From the NCBI RefSeq assembly GCF_000720325.1, contig NZ_JOJM01000011.1:88897-152896 (forward strand): a stretch of 64,000 bases of DNA, in the 5' to 3' direction. Source of the DNA: Streptomyces sp. NRRL B-1347. Its GTDB lineage: Bacteria > Actinomycetota > Actinomycetes > Streptomycetales > Streptomycetaceae. Below are positions 17,302 through 27,399 of the stretch, piece by piece; positions within the stretch are counted from its first letter, which is position 1; each line of letters opens with the position of its first letter. Made by a program: the position numbers and the translations under genes. The notes beneath the pieces were generated by a model that did no database searches, was not told the origin of the DNA, and saw only the letters and a list, made by a program, of their open reading frames with translations.

Positions 17302-17910
17302 GTGAGCCGCATCACCTTCACCCGCAACAGCACCCGCGCCCTCGCCGTGAGCGCCGCGCTCCTGGTCACCGCGGGGGTGGCGGGCGTCGCCGTCGCGTCC
17401 GGCGAGGACGTCACGCGCCCGGTCCCGGTCGCCGATGAGCAGGCGAAGCCCCGTGAGGCGGCCGCGCTCACCGGCACGGGCAAGATGTTCCGCAAGACGA
17501 CGGAGGACGTCACCTTCACCTTCGACGCCCACCTGGCCAAGCGGCACAACGGCGACCCGGGCAAGGCCACCGGCACCTTCAAGTTCGTCCACCTGGACAA
17601 GCCGGGCGGCAAGGGCGGCTGGGCCAAGGGCCGGATCGACTGCCTGGTGACGGGCGGCAAGGTGGCGACGGCGACCGGAATCATCACCGAGACCAACCTC
17701 AAGGAGATCAAGGGCGGCCGCGTCGGCTTCAGCGTCCACGACCAGGGCAAGAACGATCGCGTCGGCTACAGCTGGGGCGCGACCGGCGGCCCCACCGGCG
17801 ACAAGAAGCTGCCCAAGTGCAACAGCGCCGCCCCCTTCGAGAAGCTCAAGAAGAACACGGGCGACTTCCACGTGACCCCGTGGAACCCGCCGTACCCCGA
17901 GGCCCGCTGA
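17302..17910 (+). CDS. secreted protein of unknown function
   Basis: 202 residues with a clear signal peptide (ALAVSAALLVTAGVAGVAVASG, cleavage near residue 33). The mature part is small, hydrophilic, beta-rich and Lys/Gly-rich, with FTFDAHLAK, GTFKFVHLD, RIDCLVTGG and RVGFSVHDQG, resembling an antiparallel beta-barrel secreted protein; two Cys residues (IDCLV and KCNSA) could form a disulfide. I do not recognise a family with certainty. GTG 17302 is preceded by GGAGGG. It is divergent from the davA-like operon and convergent with the Lrp gene. Confidence 0.75.
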   Translation: MSRITFTRNSTRALAVSAALLVTAGVAGVAVASGEDVTRPVPVADEQAKPREAAALTGTGKMFRKTTEDVTFTFDAHLAKRHNGDPGKATGTFKFVHLDKPGGKGGWAKGRIDCLVTGGKVATATGIITETNLKEIKGGRVGFSVHDQGKNDRVGYSWGATGGPTGDKKLPKCNSAAPFEKLKKNTGDFHVTPWNPPYPEAR

Positions 17911-18050
17911 GCCGGGGCGCGGGCTGCCCGCACGGGGGTCGGGCGGCCCGCGCCCCGCAGAGGCAGCGCCCCGAAGGGGCGCGGGGCGTTGCCGATGTGC
18001 GGCTTCGCCGCGTGGGCGCGCCGAGCCACAACGCACCCGCAGCCGAAGAA

Positions 18051-18506
18051 CTAGGCGGGAGACCCCGAAGAAAACCGTCGCATCAGCGGCGAAAGCACCA
18101 GCACCGACTTGGTCCGCTCCACGAACGGCTCCCCCGCGATCCGCTCAAGGACCCGCTCGAAATGCCGCATGTCCGCGGCGAAGACCTGTACGAGCGCGTC
18201 CGCCTCCCCCGTGACGGTGGAGGCGGACGCGACCTCCGGGTAGCGCTCCAGACCGCGCTGGATCGCCTCCGGAGAGGTGTTGCGGCGACAGTAGATCTCG
18301 ATGAACCCCTCGGTCTCCCAGCCGAGCGCGGCGGGGTCGACGCGGACGGTGAACCCGGTGATCGCTCCGGTGGCCCGCAGCCGGTCCACGCGCCGCTTCA
18401 CGGCGGGCGCGGACAGGCCGACGAGCTGGCCGATGTCGGCGTAGGAGCGGCGGGCGTCCTCGGCGAGGGCGTGCACGATGCGTTCGTCGAGATCGTTCAG
18501 TCGCAC
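18051..18506 (-). CDS. Lrp/AsnC family transcriptional regulator
   Basis: 151-residue feast/famine regulator: N-terminal helix-turn-helix (LNDLDERIVHALAEDARRSY, ADIGQLVGLSAPAVKRRVDRL) followed by an RAM ligand-binding domain (EVASASTVTGEADALVQVFA). Such proteins bind amino acids and form octamers that wrap DNA over phased sites. It lies 25 bp after the amino-acid permease on the same strand, so it is probably co-transcribed with it and autoregulated through the boxes at 20176-20254. A GTG start at 18506 gives the standard family length. Confidence 0.92.
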   Translation of the reverse strand: MRLNDLDERIVHALAEDARRSYADIGQLVGLSAPAVKRRVDRLRATGAITGFTVRVDPAALGWETEGFIEIYCRRNTSPEAIQRGLERYPEVASASTVTGEADALVQVFAADMRHFERVLERIAGEPFVERTKSVLVLSPLMRRFSSGSPA

Positions 18507-18531
18507 TGGGGGTCGTTCACTTCTCTGCGTG

Positions 18532-20025
18532 TCACTTCACTGCGGAGGCCTCCGCGGCGGGCGGTTCGGTCTCCAGGCGGGAGCGGCGCATCCCGTACAG
18601 GAAGTAGAACACGAGCCCGACGACCATCCAGACACCGAAGACCTTCCAGGTCGCCGCGTCGAGGTTGTACATGTTGTAGGCGCAGAAGCCGAAGCCGAGG
18701 ACCGGGAAGAGCCAGCCGAGCGGCACCCGGAAGGTGCGCGGCATGTCGGGCCGGGTCCGGCGCAGGATGATCACGGCGACGTTGACCAGGCCGAAGGCGA
18801 AGAGCGTGCCGATGCTGGTGGCGTCGACGAGCTTGCCGAGCGGGATCACGGAGGCGAGCGCGCCGCAGAACAGGGACACCAGGACGGTGTTCACGCGGGG
18901 CGTGCCGGTCTTGCCGCTGACCTTGGCGAACGTCTTGGGCACGAGGCCGTCGCGGGACATCGCGAACAGCACGCGGGTCTGGCCGTAGAGGACGGTCAGG
19001 ACGACGCTGGCGATGGAGATGACGGCACCGGCGGCGAGCAGCGTGCCCCAGACGTTCTGACCGGTGACGTCGTTCATGATCGCGGTCAGCGACGCCTCGG
19101 AGCCCTCGAAGTCCTTCCAGTTCCAGGCGCCCACGGCGACGGCGGCGACCAGGACGTACAGGGCGGTGACGATGACCAGCGAGAGCATGATCGCGCGGGG
19201 CAGGTCGCGCTGCGGGTTCTTGGCCTCCTCACCGGCGGTGGAGGCGGCGTCGAAGCCGATGTAGGAGAAGAACAGGCTCGCTCCGGCCGCGCTGACCCCG
19301 GCGACGCCGAGCGGCATGAAGTCGGAGTAGTTGCCGGACTTGAAGCCGGTGAAGCCGACCGCGCAGAAGAGCACGAGGGCCGCGATCTTCACGATCACCA
19401 TGATCGTGTTCGCCCGTGCGGACTCCTTGGCGCCGCCGAGCAGGAACACCATGGCGAGCAGCACCACGATCAGGCCCGGCAGGTTGATGATCGCGCCGTC
19501 GACCTCGCCGGGCGCCGCGGAGAGCGCGTCCGGGATGGTGACGCCGATGGTGCCGTCGAGCAGCTCGTTCAGGTACTCGCCCCAGCCGACGGCGACGGCC
19601 GCGACGGACACGCCGTACTCCAGGACCAGGCACCAGCCGCAGACCCAGGCCACGAGCTCGCCCATCGTCGCGTACGCGTACGAGTACGAGGATCCGGCGA
19701 CCGGGATGGTGCCCGCCAGCTCGGCGTAGGACAGGGCCGAGAACAGGGCGGTGAGACCGGCGATGACGAAGGAGATCGTCACGGCCGGACCGGCCTTGGG
19801 GACGCTCTCGCCGAGCACCACGAAGATGCCGGTGCCGAGCGTCGCGCCGATGCTGATCATGGTCAGCTGCCACATGCCGAGGGTCCGGCGGAGCGTGCCG
19901 CCCTCGCCCTGGCCGCCCTCGGCGACCAGGCGGTCCACCGGCTTGCGCCGGGTTATTCGGCTGCCGAAACCGGCGCCGCCCTGGGGGCGGGGGCGGGTCT
20001 TCGGGGGTGCGCCCTGGTCGAGCAC
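18532..20025 (-). CDS. APC-superfamily amino-acid permease, cationic amino acid transporter (CAT) type
   Basis: 497-residue membrane protein with about 12-14 hydrophobic segments. SIGATLGTGIFVVLGE is the consensus first helix, followed by SALSYAELAGTIPVAGSSYS and FFSYIGFDAASTAGEEAKNP, which mark the CAT/YfnA group that carries cationic or neutral amino acids. A lysine-type substrate would fit the davA/davB-like genes nearby, but is inferred. GTG 20025 has AAGGAG at proper distance. It heads an operon with the Lrp gene; phased CGTTGCG boxes lie about 150-230 bp upstream. Confidence 0.88.
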   Translation of the reverse strand: MLDQGAPPKTRPRPQGGAGFGSRITRRKPVDRLVAEGGQGEGGTLRRTLGMWQLTMISIGATLGTGIFVVLGESVPKAGPAVTISFVIAGLTALFSALSYAELAGTIPVAGSSYSYAYATMGELVAWVCGWCLVLEYGVSVAAVAVGWGEYLNELLDGTIGVTIPDALSAAPGEVDGAIINLPGLIVVLLAMVFLLGGAKESARANTIMVIVKIAALVLFCAVGFTGFKSGNYSDFMPLGVAGVSAAGASLFFSYIGFDAASTAGEEAKNPQRDLPRAIMLSLVIVTALYVLVAAVAVGAWNWKDFEGSEASLTAIMNDVTGQNVWGTLLAAGAVISIASVVLTVLYGQTRVLFAMSRDGLVPKTFAKVSGKTGTPRVNTVLVSLFCGALASVIPLGKLVDATSIGTLFAFGLVNVAVIILRRTRPDMPRTFRVPLGWLFPVLGFGFCAYNMYNLDAATWKVFGVWMVVGLVFYFLYGMRRSRLETEPPAAEASAVK

Positions 20026-20175
20026 GGGTGGCTCCTTAATCGCTGCCGGTCGAAATGGCCGGGACCCACGGCAGCCCGGGCATCACCACGGGAACCCACC
20101 GAGCAGGCAGTCCCCGCCACGCCACGTACAGCGCCAGACTCTAAGCGGTTCCGCTTCCCAGCCGAAATGCAGCAA

Positions 20176-20254
20176 CGTTGCGCACCCACACAAGATCGTT
20201 GCGTGAGCGTCGATTGTATGGACCTTTATTGCGCCGTCCCTTTCGTCCGTTGCG
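20176..20254 (-). promoter_or_regulatory. phased CGTTGCG boxes upstream of the permease-Lrp operon (candidate Lrp/AsnC sites)
   Basis: CGTTGCG at 20176-20182, 20197-20203 and 20248-20254 plus a partial copy TATTGCG at 20227-20233; steps are 21, 30 and 21 bp, all in one orientation. The first copy is part of the palindrome GCAACGTTGC. The segment about 20140-20360 is noticeably less GC-rich than the genes around it. The gap 20026-20448 otherwise contains the guaB1 terminator and no gene. Confidence 0.62.
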
Positions 20255-20387
20255 TGACGCCCGATTTGTCCGTCGATTGGGATTCCGTTTGTTTCCGCTC
20301 CGGCCGCCCCCGGATCGGCCCCCGTACCCCGCCCGTCGACCGATCCGTATTCCGTTTGTGATCTTCCCGAAGCACTGGTGAAACGCC

Positions 20388-20421
20388 GACGGCCCCCGCG
20401 AGTGAACTCGCGGGGGCCGTC
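20388..20421 (-). terminator. intrinsic terminator of guaB1
   Basis: Perfect 15-bp stem GACGGCCCCCGCGAG (20388-20402) / CTCGCGGGGGCCGTC (20407-20421) with a TGAA loop, 28 bp beyond the guaB1 stop, followed on the minus strand by GGCGTTTC. Confidence 0.85.
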
Positions 20422-20448
20422 GATGAGTTGGCCCGAGGGGCCGGTGGG

Positions 20449-21957
<1,509 letters not shown>

Positions 21958-21980
21958 TCATTGTCCCATGCCCAACCGAT

Positions 21981-22013
21981 TGCGCCGCCTGGGACGATCC
22001 CCCAGGCGGCGCA
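21981..22013 (-). terminator. terminator downstream of the MFS gene
   Basis: Perfect 13-bp stem TGCGCCGCCTGGG (21981-21993) / CCCAGGCGGCGCA (22001-22013), 7-nt loop, 40 bp past the MFS stop and before guaB1. Confidence 0.75.
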
Positions 22014-22053
22014 CGAACCCCCTGGTCAGATCCTCCAAGGGCGGTACCGTCCG

Positions 22054-23283
22054 CTAGATCTTCTTGGTGCGCCACACGGCGAGCGAGGTGAGTGCGGCGA
22101 GGACCGCGCCGAACCCGAGGACCGCGGTGAGGGCCACCGTGCTCACGATGACGCCGCCGAGCGCCGCGCCCGAGGCGATGGCCAGGTTGAACATCGAGGT
22201 GTTCAGGGCGGTCGCCGCCTCGGTCGAGCCGGGCGCGGCCTTGAGCACCCAGGTCTGCACGGCCACCGGGATGCCGCCGAAGGCCAGGCCCCACAGCACC
22301 AGGAGCGCGATCCCGGTCGCGGGGCTGCGGCCGATCAGCGGGAACAGCGCGAGCACGACCGCGAGCAGCACGCTCATCGTGATGATGGTCGCGCGGACGT
22401 TGCGGGTCGCGGTGATGCCCGCCAGGACCGTGCCGCCGATGCCCGCGAGCCCGTAGACGAGGAGCAGCGGCCCGATGAGGCTCTCGCTGACGCCGGAGGT
22501 GTCCTGCAGCAGCGGGCTGATGAACGTGAAGGCCGCGTAGTGGCCGCCCACGAGCAGGCCGGTGGCGATGACGCCCGCGCGGACCGTGCGGTTGCGGAAC
22601 TGCCGGGGCAGCTCGGCCAGGCGCACCGGCTCGGTGGCGGGCAGGCTCGGGAGCAGGAACACCAGGCCCGCGACCACGATCAGACCGAGCCCGGCGACGG
22701 CGAGGAACGCGACGCGCCAGTCGGAAAGCTCGCCGACGAACGTCGCGGCGGGCACGCCGATGACGTTGGCCGCGGTCGCGCCGCCGAAGACGAGCGCGGT
22801 GGCCCGTGGGATGTGCCGTTCGGGCACGAGGCGCACGGCGATGCCCGCCGCGAGCGCCCAGAACCCGCCGATGCTGATGCCCACGACGAACCGCGCGACG
22901 AGCAGCAGCGCGAAGCCGGACGCGGCGGCCGACAGGGCGTTGGCCGCGACCATCAGCGTGATCAGGGCGAGCAGTACGAGCCGCCGGTCGAGGCGCCCGA
23001 TGAGGACGGGAAGGACGGGCGCGGTCACCGCGGCCACCAGGCCCGGCAGCGTCACCAGGAGGCCGACCGCGCCCTCGGAGACGTCGAGCCCGTTGCTGAT
23101 CGAGGTGAGCAGGCCCACCGGAAGGGCCTCGACGGTGATCATGGCGAAGGTGCCGAGCGCCATCGCCACGACGGCCAGCCAGGTCTTGACGGGGACGCGG
23201 TCCGGCGGCGGCGCGGGCGTGGTGCTGGAAGTGGCGGGAGCACCGGGGGTGGCAGGGGTGGCTGACGTGCTGGAGCCGGACAT
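22054..23283 (-). CDS. MFS transporter, DHA1 drug/arabinose-efflux type
   Basis: 409 residues: a 25-residue Ser/Thr/Pro-rich cytoplasmic head, then 12 predicted membrane segments. WLAVVAMALGTFAMITVEALPVGLL with GLDVSEGAVGLLVTLPGLVAA is typical of the AraJ/NepI/PbuE-like efflux group, and GRLDRRLVLLAL is the loop 2-3 motif. Exported substrate unknown. ATG 23283 has GGAG 8 bp upstream; a longer reading frame to 23349 lacks one. The LAL regulator gene is upstream on the same strand with a 200-bp gap, which gives only a weak regulatory link. Confidence 0.88.
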   Translation of the reverse strand: MSGSSTSATPATPGAPATSSTTPAPPPDRVPVKTWLAVVAMALGTFAMITVEALPVGLLTSISNGLDVSEGAVGLLVTLPGLVAAVTAPVLPVLIGRLDRRLVLLALITLMVAANALSAAASGFALLLVARFVVGISIGGFWALAAGIAVRLVPERHIPRATALVFGGATAANVIGVPAATFVGELSDWRVAFLAVAGLGLIVVAGLVFLLPSLPATEPVRLAELPRQFRNRTVRAGVIATGLLVGGHYAAFTFISPLLQDTSGVSESLIGPLLLVYGLAGIGGTVLAGITATRNVRATIITMSVLLAVVLALFPLIGRSPATGIALLVLWGLAFGGIPVAVQTWVLKAAPGSTEAATALNTSMFNLAIASGAALGGVIVSTVALTAVLGFGAVLAALTSLAVWRTKKI

Positions 23284-23483
23284 GGCTGAACTCCCGTTCC
23301 GAGCGGTTCGCTTGGGGCTGTGCGCGGCGGTTCGAGCCGCGAGGAACACGCTAGGAAGCGGCGCCCGGAGGCGAATCAGTCACGTGACTGGTGTGCCTCC
23401 GTCATCGGTCCTGCGCCGGCCTCGGCCCGGCCCCCGTCCCGCCCCCCACCTGCGACGTCCGCTCGTGCGCGCGGGCCACCGGC

Positions 23484-26360
23484 TCACGTGCCCAGGTCCA
23501 TGCGGGCCAGCTCGCCGCGCGAGGCGACGCCCAGCTTCGGATACGCCTTGTAGAGGTGGTAGCCGACGGTGCGCGGGCTGAGGAACAGCTGCGCCGCGAT
23601 GTCCCGGTTGCTCAGGCCGGTCGCCGCGAGCCGCACGATCTGGAGCTCCTGCGGCGTGAGCCGGTCGAGCAGGCCCGGCTCGCGGTCGCGGACGGGCGTG
23701 GTCTCACCGATGGCCCGCAGTTCGGCGCGGGCGCGCTCCGCCCACAGCGGGGCGCCGACCGCGTCGAACAGCTCCAGGGCCGCGCGCAGCCGGGGGCGGG
23801 CGTCGGTCCTGCGCAGGCGGCGCCGCAGCCACTCGCCGTACAGCAGCTCGGTGCGGGCGCGCTCGAAGGGGCGCTGGTCGTGCAGGGGGCCCTGGTGGGC
23901 ACCGACGGCCTCGGCGAAGAGGGCGTCGGCGGGCTCGGCCTGCGCCGTGGCCCCGGAGGCCCCGGCAGCCCCGGAGCCCGCCTCCGCCGTGGCCCCCTCC
24001 ACCGTGGCGAGCAGCGCGCGGCAGCGCAGGGTGACGGCCCGCGCCCAGGGCTGCCCGGTGGCGTCCGCCCACTTCGCGAACGCGGCGGCCGCGGCCGCGG
24101 CCCGCTCGGGCCTGCCCACCCGCACCGCGCTCTCCACCAGGTCGGGCAGGGCGTACAGGGCGAAGCCGCCGTGCCCGTGCGGCCCGGCCCACAGGTCCTC
24201 GAGGCGGTGCAGGGCCTCGTCGTGGCGGCCGTGGCCGAGGTCGAGCAGGGCGAGCGCGCCGGACGACCAGGCGCCCGCGATGGGCAGGCCCTGCGCGGCG
24301 AGCTCCTTGGTGACGGCCCGGCAGCGGTCCTCGTCGCCCTCGGCCGCCGCGATGTGCGCGAGGACGCCGCGCAGGTTCCCGGCGAACAGGCCCTGCGCGG
24401 TGTCCTCGGCGATCCGGACGCCCTCGGACGCGGCCGCGGTGGCGTCCCGCAGCCGGCCCATGAGCAGCTGGGCCCGCGCGAGGTGGAACAGCGCGGCGGG
24501 CATCAGGCCGATCGCGTCCCCGGCCCGGCAGTCCCGTTCGAGCGCGCTGGCCCGCTCGTACGCGGCGTCCAGGTCGCCGATCAGCTGGTGCCACCAGTGC
24601 GTGCTGGCGCGTTCCCACAGACCGGGCGCGCTCACCGTGCCGCCGGGCGCCTCGACGAGGGCACGGGCGGCGGGCAGCCCACCGGCCGGGTCGCCGAGCG
24701 CCACGGCGGCCAGGCCGTCGACGGCGGTGATCAGTCGCGCGGCGGCGGGCGCGGGGTGCGCGGCGCTGGCCGCGGCGTGCGCGCCGGACGGAGACGGCCG
24801 CAGGGCCGTGAGCCCGGCCGACGTCCGCGCGATCATGCCCGGGTCGTTGAGCGCCCAGGCGGCGGACATCGCGTCCAGGAACATGTACGCGGCGACCTCC
24901 GCGTCGTACGGCCCGACCGCGGCCGCCCCGTCGACGAGGAGGGCGTGCGCGGCGCGCTGGTCGCCGCGGGCGTTCGCGGCGGTGGCGCGGATGCGGGCCA
25001 GCCGGGCGCGGGTCAGCGGGTCGTGCGGGTACGCGGCCGCCCGGTCCGCGAGACCGGCGGCGCGCTGCTGCTCGCCCGCGTTCTCCACGGCCTCGGCCGC
25101 GGCGACGAGGCGCCGGGCGCGCTGCTCCTCGCCGGGCGAGAGGGCGGCGGCACGCTCGTACGCGGCGGCCTCCGCCTGGTGCCCGCCGCGGCGCCGCGCG
25201 GCCTCCGCGGTGCGCTCCAGGTCGGCGGCGACGCTCTCGTCGGGCCCGGTCGCGGCCGCCGCCCGGTGCCAGGCGCGGCGGTCGGCGGTCGTGGCCTCGG
25301 CGAGGGCCCGGTGCGCCGCCGTGCGCAGCGACAGGGGCGCGGCGCGGTACACCGCGGACCGGCTCAGCGGATGGGTGAAGCGCAGCCGCCCGTCGGCCAC
25401 GGAGACCAGCCGGCTCGCTTCCGCGGCGGCCAGGTCGTCGAGCGAGGCGTCCAGAGCGCGCCCGGCGGCCAGCACGGCGCCCAGGTCGCCGGTGGGCTCG
25501 GCGGCGGCGACCACGAGCAGGTCCTGGGCCCGGGCGGGCAGGGCCCGCGCCCGGTCGAGGAAGGTGCGCTCGACGCGCTCGGAGACCGGCCGCGAGCCCA
25601 GGTGGAAGAAGTCGGCGTGCAGGTCGCCGGAGCGCTGTGCGGCGCTCAGCGCGGCGGGCAGCTCAAGGAGCGCCAGCGGATTGCCGCGCGCCTCCTGGAG
25701 GATCATGCCGCGCACGTGCGCGGGCAGGCCGTCGGCGTGCCGGTGGAGCAGCCGCGCGCCGGTCCGCTCGTCGAGGCCGGTGAGCCGCAGTTCGGCGAGG
25801 CCCGACGCGGGGAAGGGATGTCCGTCGCGGACCGCGAAGACCAGCGCCACGGGGTCGGAGCCGAGCCGCCGCGCGGCGAAGAGCAGCGCGTCCACCGACG
25901 CCTGGTCCAGCCACTGCGCGTCGTCGACGAGGACGAGGAGCGGCCGCTCCTCGGCGATCTCCCCGAGCAGCGAGAGCACCGCGAGCCCCACGAGGAAGCG
26001 GTCGGCGCTGCTCCCGTGCCCGGCGCCGCCCGGCTCGTCGTCGGCCGCGCGGACGCCGACGTCCAGGCCGAACGCCGCGCGCAGCGCCCGTGCCTGCGGC
26101 GCGGGCAGCGCGTCGAGCCGGTCGGCGTGGGCGCCGAGCAGCAGGTGCAGCCCCGCGAAGGCCAGCTCCGACTCCGACTCGATGCCGAGCCCGCGCAGCA
26201 CCCGCAGGTCCGTGGCCCGCTCGGCCGCGTGGTCCAGCAGGGCGGTCTTGCCGATCCCGGCCTCGCCCCGCACGACGAGGACCCCGCCCCGCTGCTTCCT
26301 CGCCCCGTCGAGCAGCCCGTCGACGACGGCCCGCTCCTCGTTGCGCCCGTACAGCTCCAT
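23484..26360 (-). CDS. large ATP-binding LuxR-family (LAL) transcriptional regulator
   Basis: 958 residues. N-terminal AAA/STAND ATPase with Walker A GEAGIGKT (32-39) and Walker B LLVLVDDAQWLD; a long helical TPR-like middle; a C-terminal LuxR helix-turn-helix (LTPQELQIVRLAATGLSNRD and LSPRTVGYHLYKAYPKLGV, about 895-950). This is the MalT/LAL architecture, where ATP and an inducer control multimerisation and promoter binding. Such genes often sit in secondary-metabolite or sugar clusters, but none is here. Targets unknown; the downstream MFS gene is one candidate. Confidence 0.93.
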   Translation of the reverse strand: MELYGRNEERAVVDGLLDGARKQRGGVLVVRGEAGIGKTALLDHAAERATDLRVLRGLGIESESELAFAGLHLLLGAHADRLDALPAPQARALRAAFGLDVGVRAADDEPGGAGHGSSADRFLVGLAVLSLLGEIAEERPLLVLVDDAQWLDQASVDALLFAARRLGSDPVALVFAVRDGHPFPASGLAELRLTGLDERTGARLLHRHADGLPAHVRGMILQEARGNPLALLELPAALSAAQRSGDLHADFFHLGSRPVSERVERTFLDRARALPARAQDLLVVAAAEPTGDLGAVLAAGRALDASLDDLAAAEASRLVSVADGRLRFTHPLSRSAVYRAAPLSLRTAAHRALAEATTADRRAWHRAAAATGPDESVAADLERTAEAARRRGGHQAEAAAYERAAALSPGEEQRARRLVAAAEAVENAGEQQRAAGLADRAAAYPHDPLTRARLARIRATAANARGDQRAAHALLVDGAAAVGPYDAEVAAYMFLDAMSAAWALNDPGMIARTSAGLTALRPSPSGAHAAASAAHPAPAAARLITAVDGLAAVALGDPAGGLPAARALVEAPGGTVSAPGLWERASTHWWHQLIGDLDAAYERASALERDCRAGDAIGLMPAALFHLARAQLLMGRLRDATAAASEGVRIAEDTAQGLFAGNLRGVLAHIAAAEGDEDRCRAVTKELAAQGLPIAGAWSSGALALLDLGHGRHDEALHRLEDLWAGPHGHGGFALYALPDLVESAVRVGRPERAAAAAAAFAKWADATGQPWARAVTLRCRALLATVEGATAEAGSGAAGASGATAQAEPADALFAEAVGAHQGPLHDQRPFERARTELLYGEWLRRRLRRTDARPRLRAALELFDAVGAPLWAERARAELRAIGETTPVRDREPGLLDRLTPQELQIVRLAATGLSNRDIAAQLFLSPRTVGYHLYKAYPKLGVASRGELARMDLGT

Positions 26361-26457
26361 GCCCCGTTCCCCCCGTGTGCCCGCACGGCCGCCGGGTGTG
26401 CCCGGCGTCCGTCCGGTGTGTCGTCGCGCCCCTGCGCCGCCGGTCCGGCGTACCCCG

Positions 26458-26865
26458 TCAGTCCGAAGGGCCGAGCGCCAGCACGATCTCCAGTGCCGTG
26501 TCCTCGCCCCGCCAGTGCTCGACCGCCGCGGCGAAGACGTCCTGCGCGATCTCCCAGTCGCCCGGTGCCCGGCGCGCGTACTCCTGCCAGCCGGTGACGG
26601 CCACGAGCCGCCCCCGGGCCTGCGGCTGCCACGACAGGTCCGTCAGGCAGTCGGCCAGCGCGTCCCAGTTGCGCCCGAACCACCGCGGCAGCGCGAACGC
26701 GGTGGCGCACCGCTCCATGAAGGCGTCCTTGTCCCGGACGCCGCTCAGCTCCAGGGCGACGGTGTGCCACCCGGTGCCGCGCACGGCGCCGAGCACTCCC
26801 GCGAGCGTCCCCGGCGAGCCGCCGTCCGCCGCGGGGTCCCCGCCCGCCCAGTCACCCGTCGTCAC
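26458..26865 (-). CDS. barstar-family ribonuclease inhibitor
   Basis: 135 residues; the last ~90 match barstar, the intracellular inhibitor of barnase-type RNases: WHTVALELSGVRDKDAFMERCATAF, ALPRWFGRNWDALADCLTDLSW and LEIVLAL. The Trp-Asp-Ala-Leu helix is the RNase-binding element of the family. It starts 13 bp after the stop of a secreted guanyl-specific RNase gene on the same strand, so the pair forms an enzyme/immunity operon with the enzyme gene first. Start is GTG 26865. Confidence 0.9.
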   Translation of the reverse strand: MTTGDWAGGDPAADGGSPGTLAGVLGAVRGTGWHTVALELSGVRDKDAFMERCATAFALPRWFGRNWDALADCLTDLSWQPQARGRLVAVTGWQEYARRAPGDWEIAQDVFAAAVEHWRGEDTALEIVLALGPSD

Positions 26866-26878
26866 GCTGCCGCCTCCG

Positions 26879-27307
26879 TCATCTCAGCACCGCCTTGAAC
26901 GACGCGTAGTGGTCGTCCGTGTAGTACGTCTCGTGCTCGCGCCCCGTGACCAGGCGCCGGGCGCCACGGCCGCGCTCTCCCGGCGTACGGACGGTGTACT
27001 CGCGGTAGTAGCCGCGCGGCTCACGGGGCAGCCGACCCTCGAAGTTGCCGAAGACGGTGCCGTCCTTCGGGTACGGGAAGGGCCCGCCCTCGTCGATGAG
27101 GCGCAGGGTCCTGCGGGCCTCGGCGGGCAGCCGGTCGGCCGTGACGGTGGCCATGCCGCGCGCCCAGGCGGGCGTCGAGGCGGGCCTCGATGCCGTGCCG
27201 CCGTCCCGTGCCGTGCCGCTGTCCCGCTCCGTCCCGCAGCCCGTGACGAGGGCCGCGAGACAGACGAGCAGCGCGCACAGGACGCGCCCCGCCGACCGAA
27301 TGATCAT
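26879..27307 (-). CDS. guanyl-specific ribonuclease (barnase/RNase Sa type), predicted lipoprotein
   Basis: 142 residues: an N-terminal lipobox ending VTGC (lipidated Cys 24), a Ser/Thr/Arg-rich linker to about residue 48, then a microbial RNase N1/T1 domain. Catalytic residues are readable: Glu 103 in YREYTV, Arg 118 in RGARRLV and His 133 in YYTDDHYASF, in the same order as RNase Sa. It cleaves RNA after G. Most relatives are freely secreted; the lipobox suggests it stays on the cell surface. ATG 27307 is chosen because it starts the lipoprotein signal. Its barstar-type inhibitor gene follows directly. Confidence 0.9.
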   Translation of the reverse strand: MIIRSAGRVLCALLVCLAALVTGCGTERDSGTARDGGTASRPASTPAWARGMATVTADRLPAEARRTLRLIDEGGPFPYPKDGTVFGNFEGRLPREPRGYYREYTVRTPGERGRGARRLVTGREHETYYTDDHYASFKAVLR

Positions 27308-27399
27308 GGGCCCGATGCTGCCACAGCCTCCGCGCACCGGCACGCGCCGGCGTCCGGACGCCGGACACCACCGGGCCCCTGGTCATCCCGTCGCGCGGG

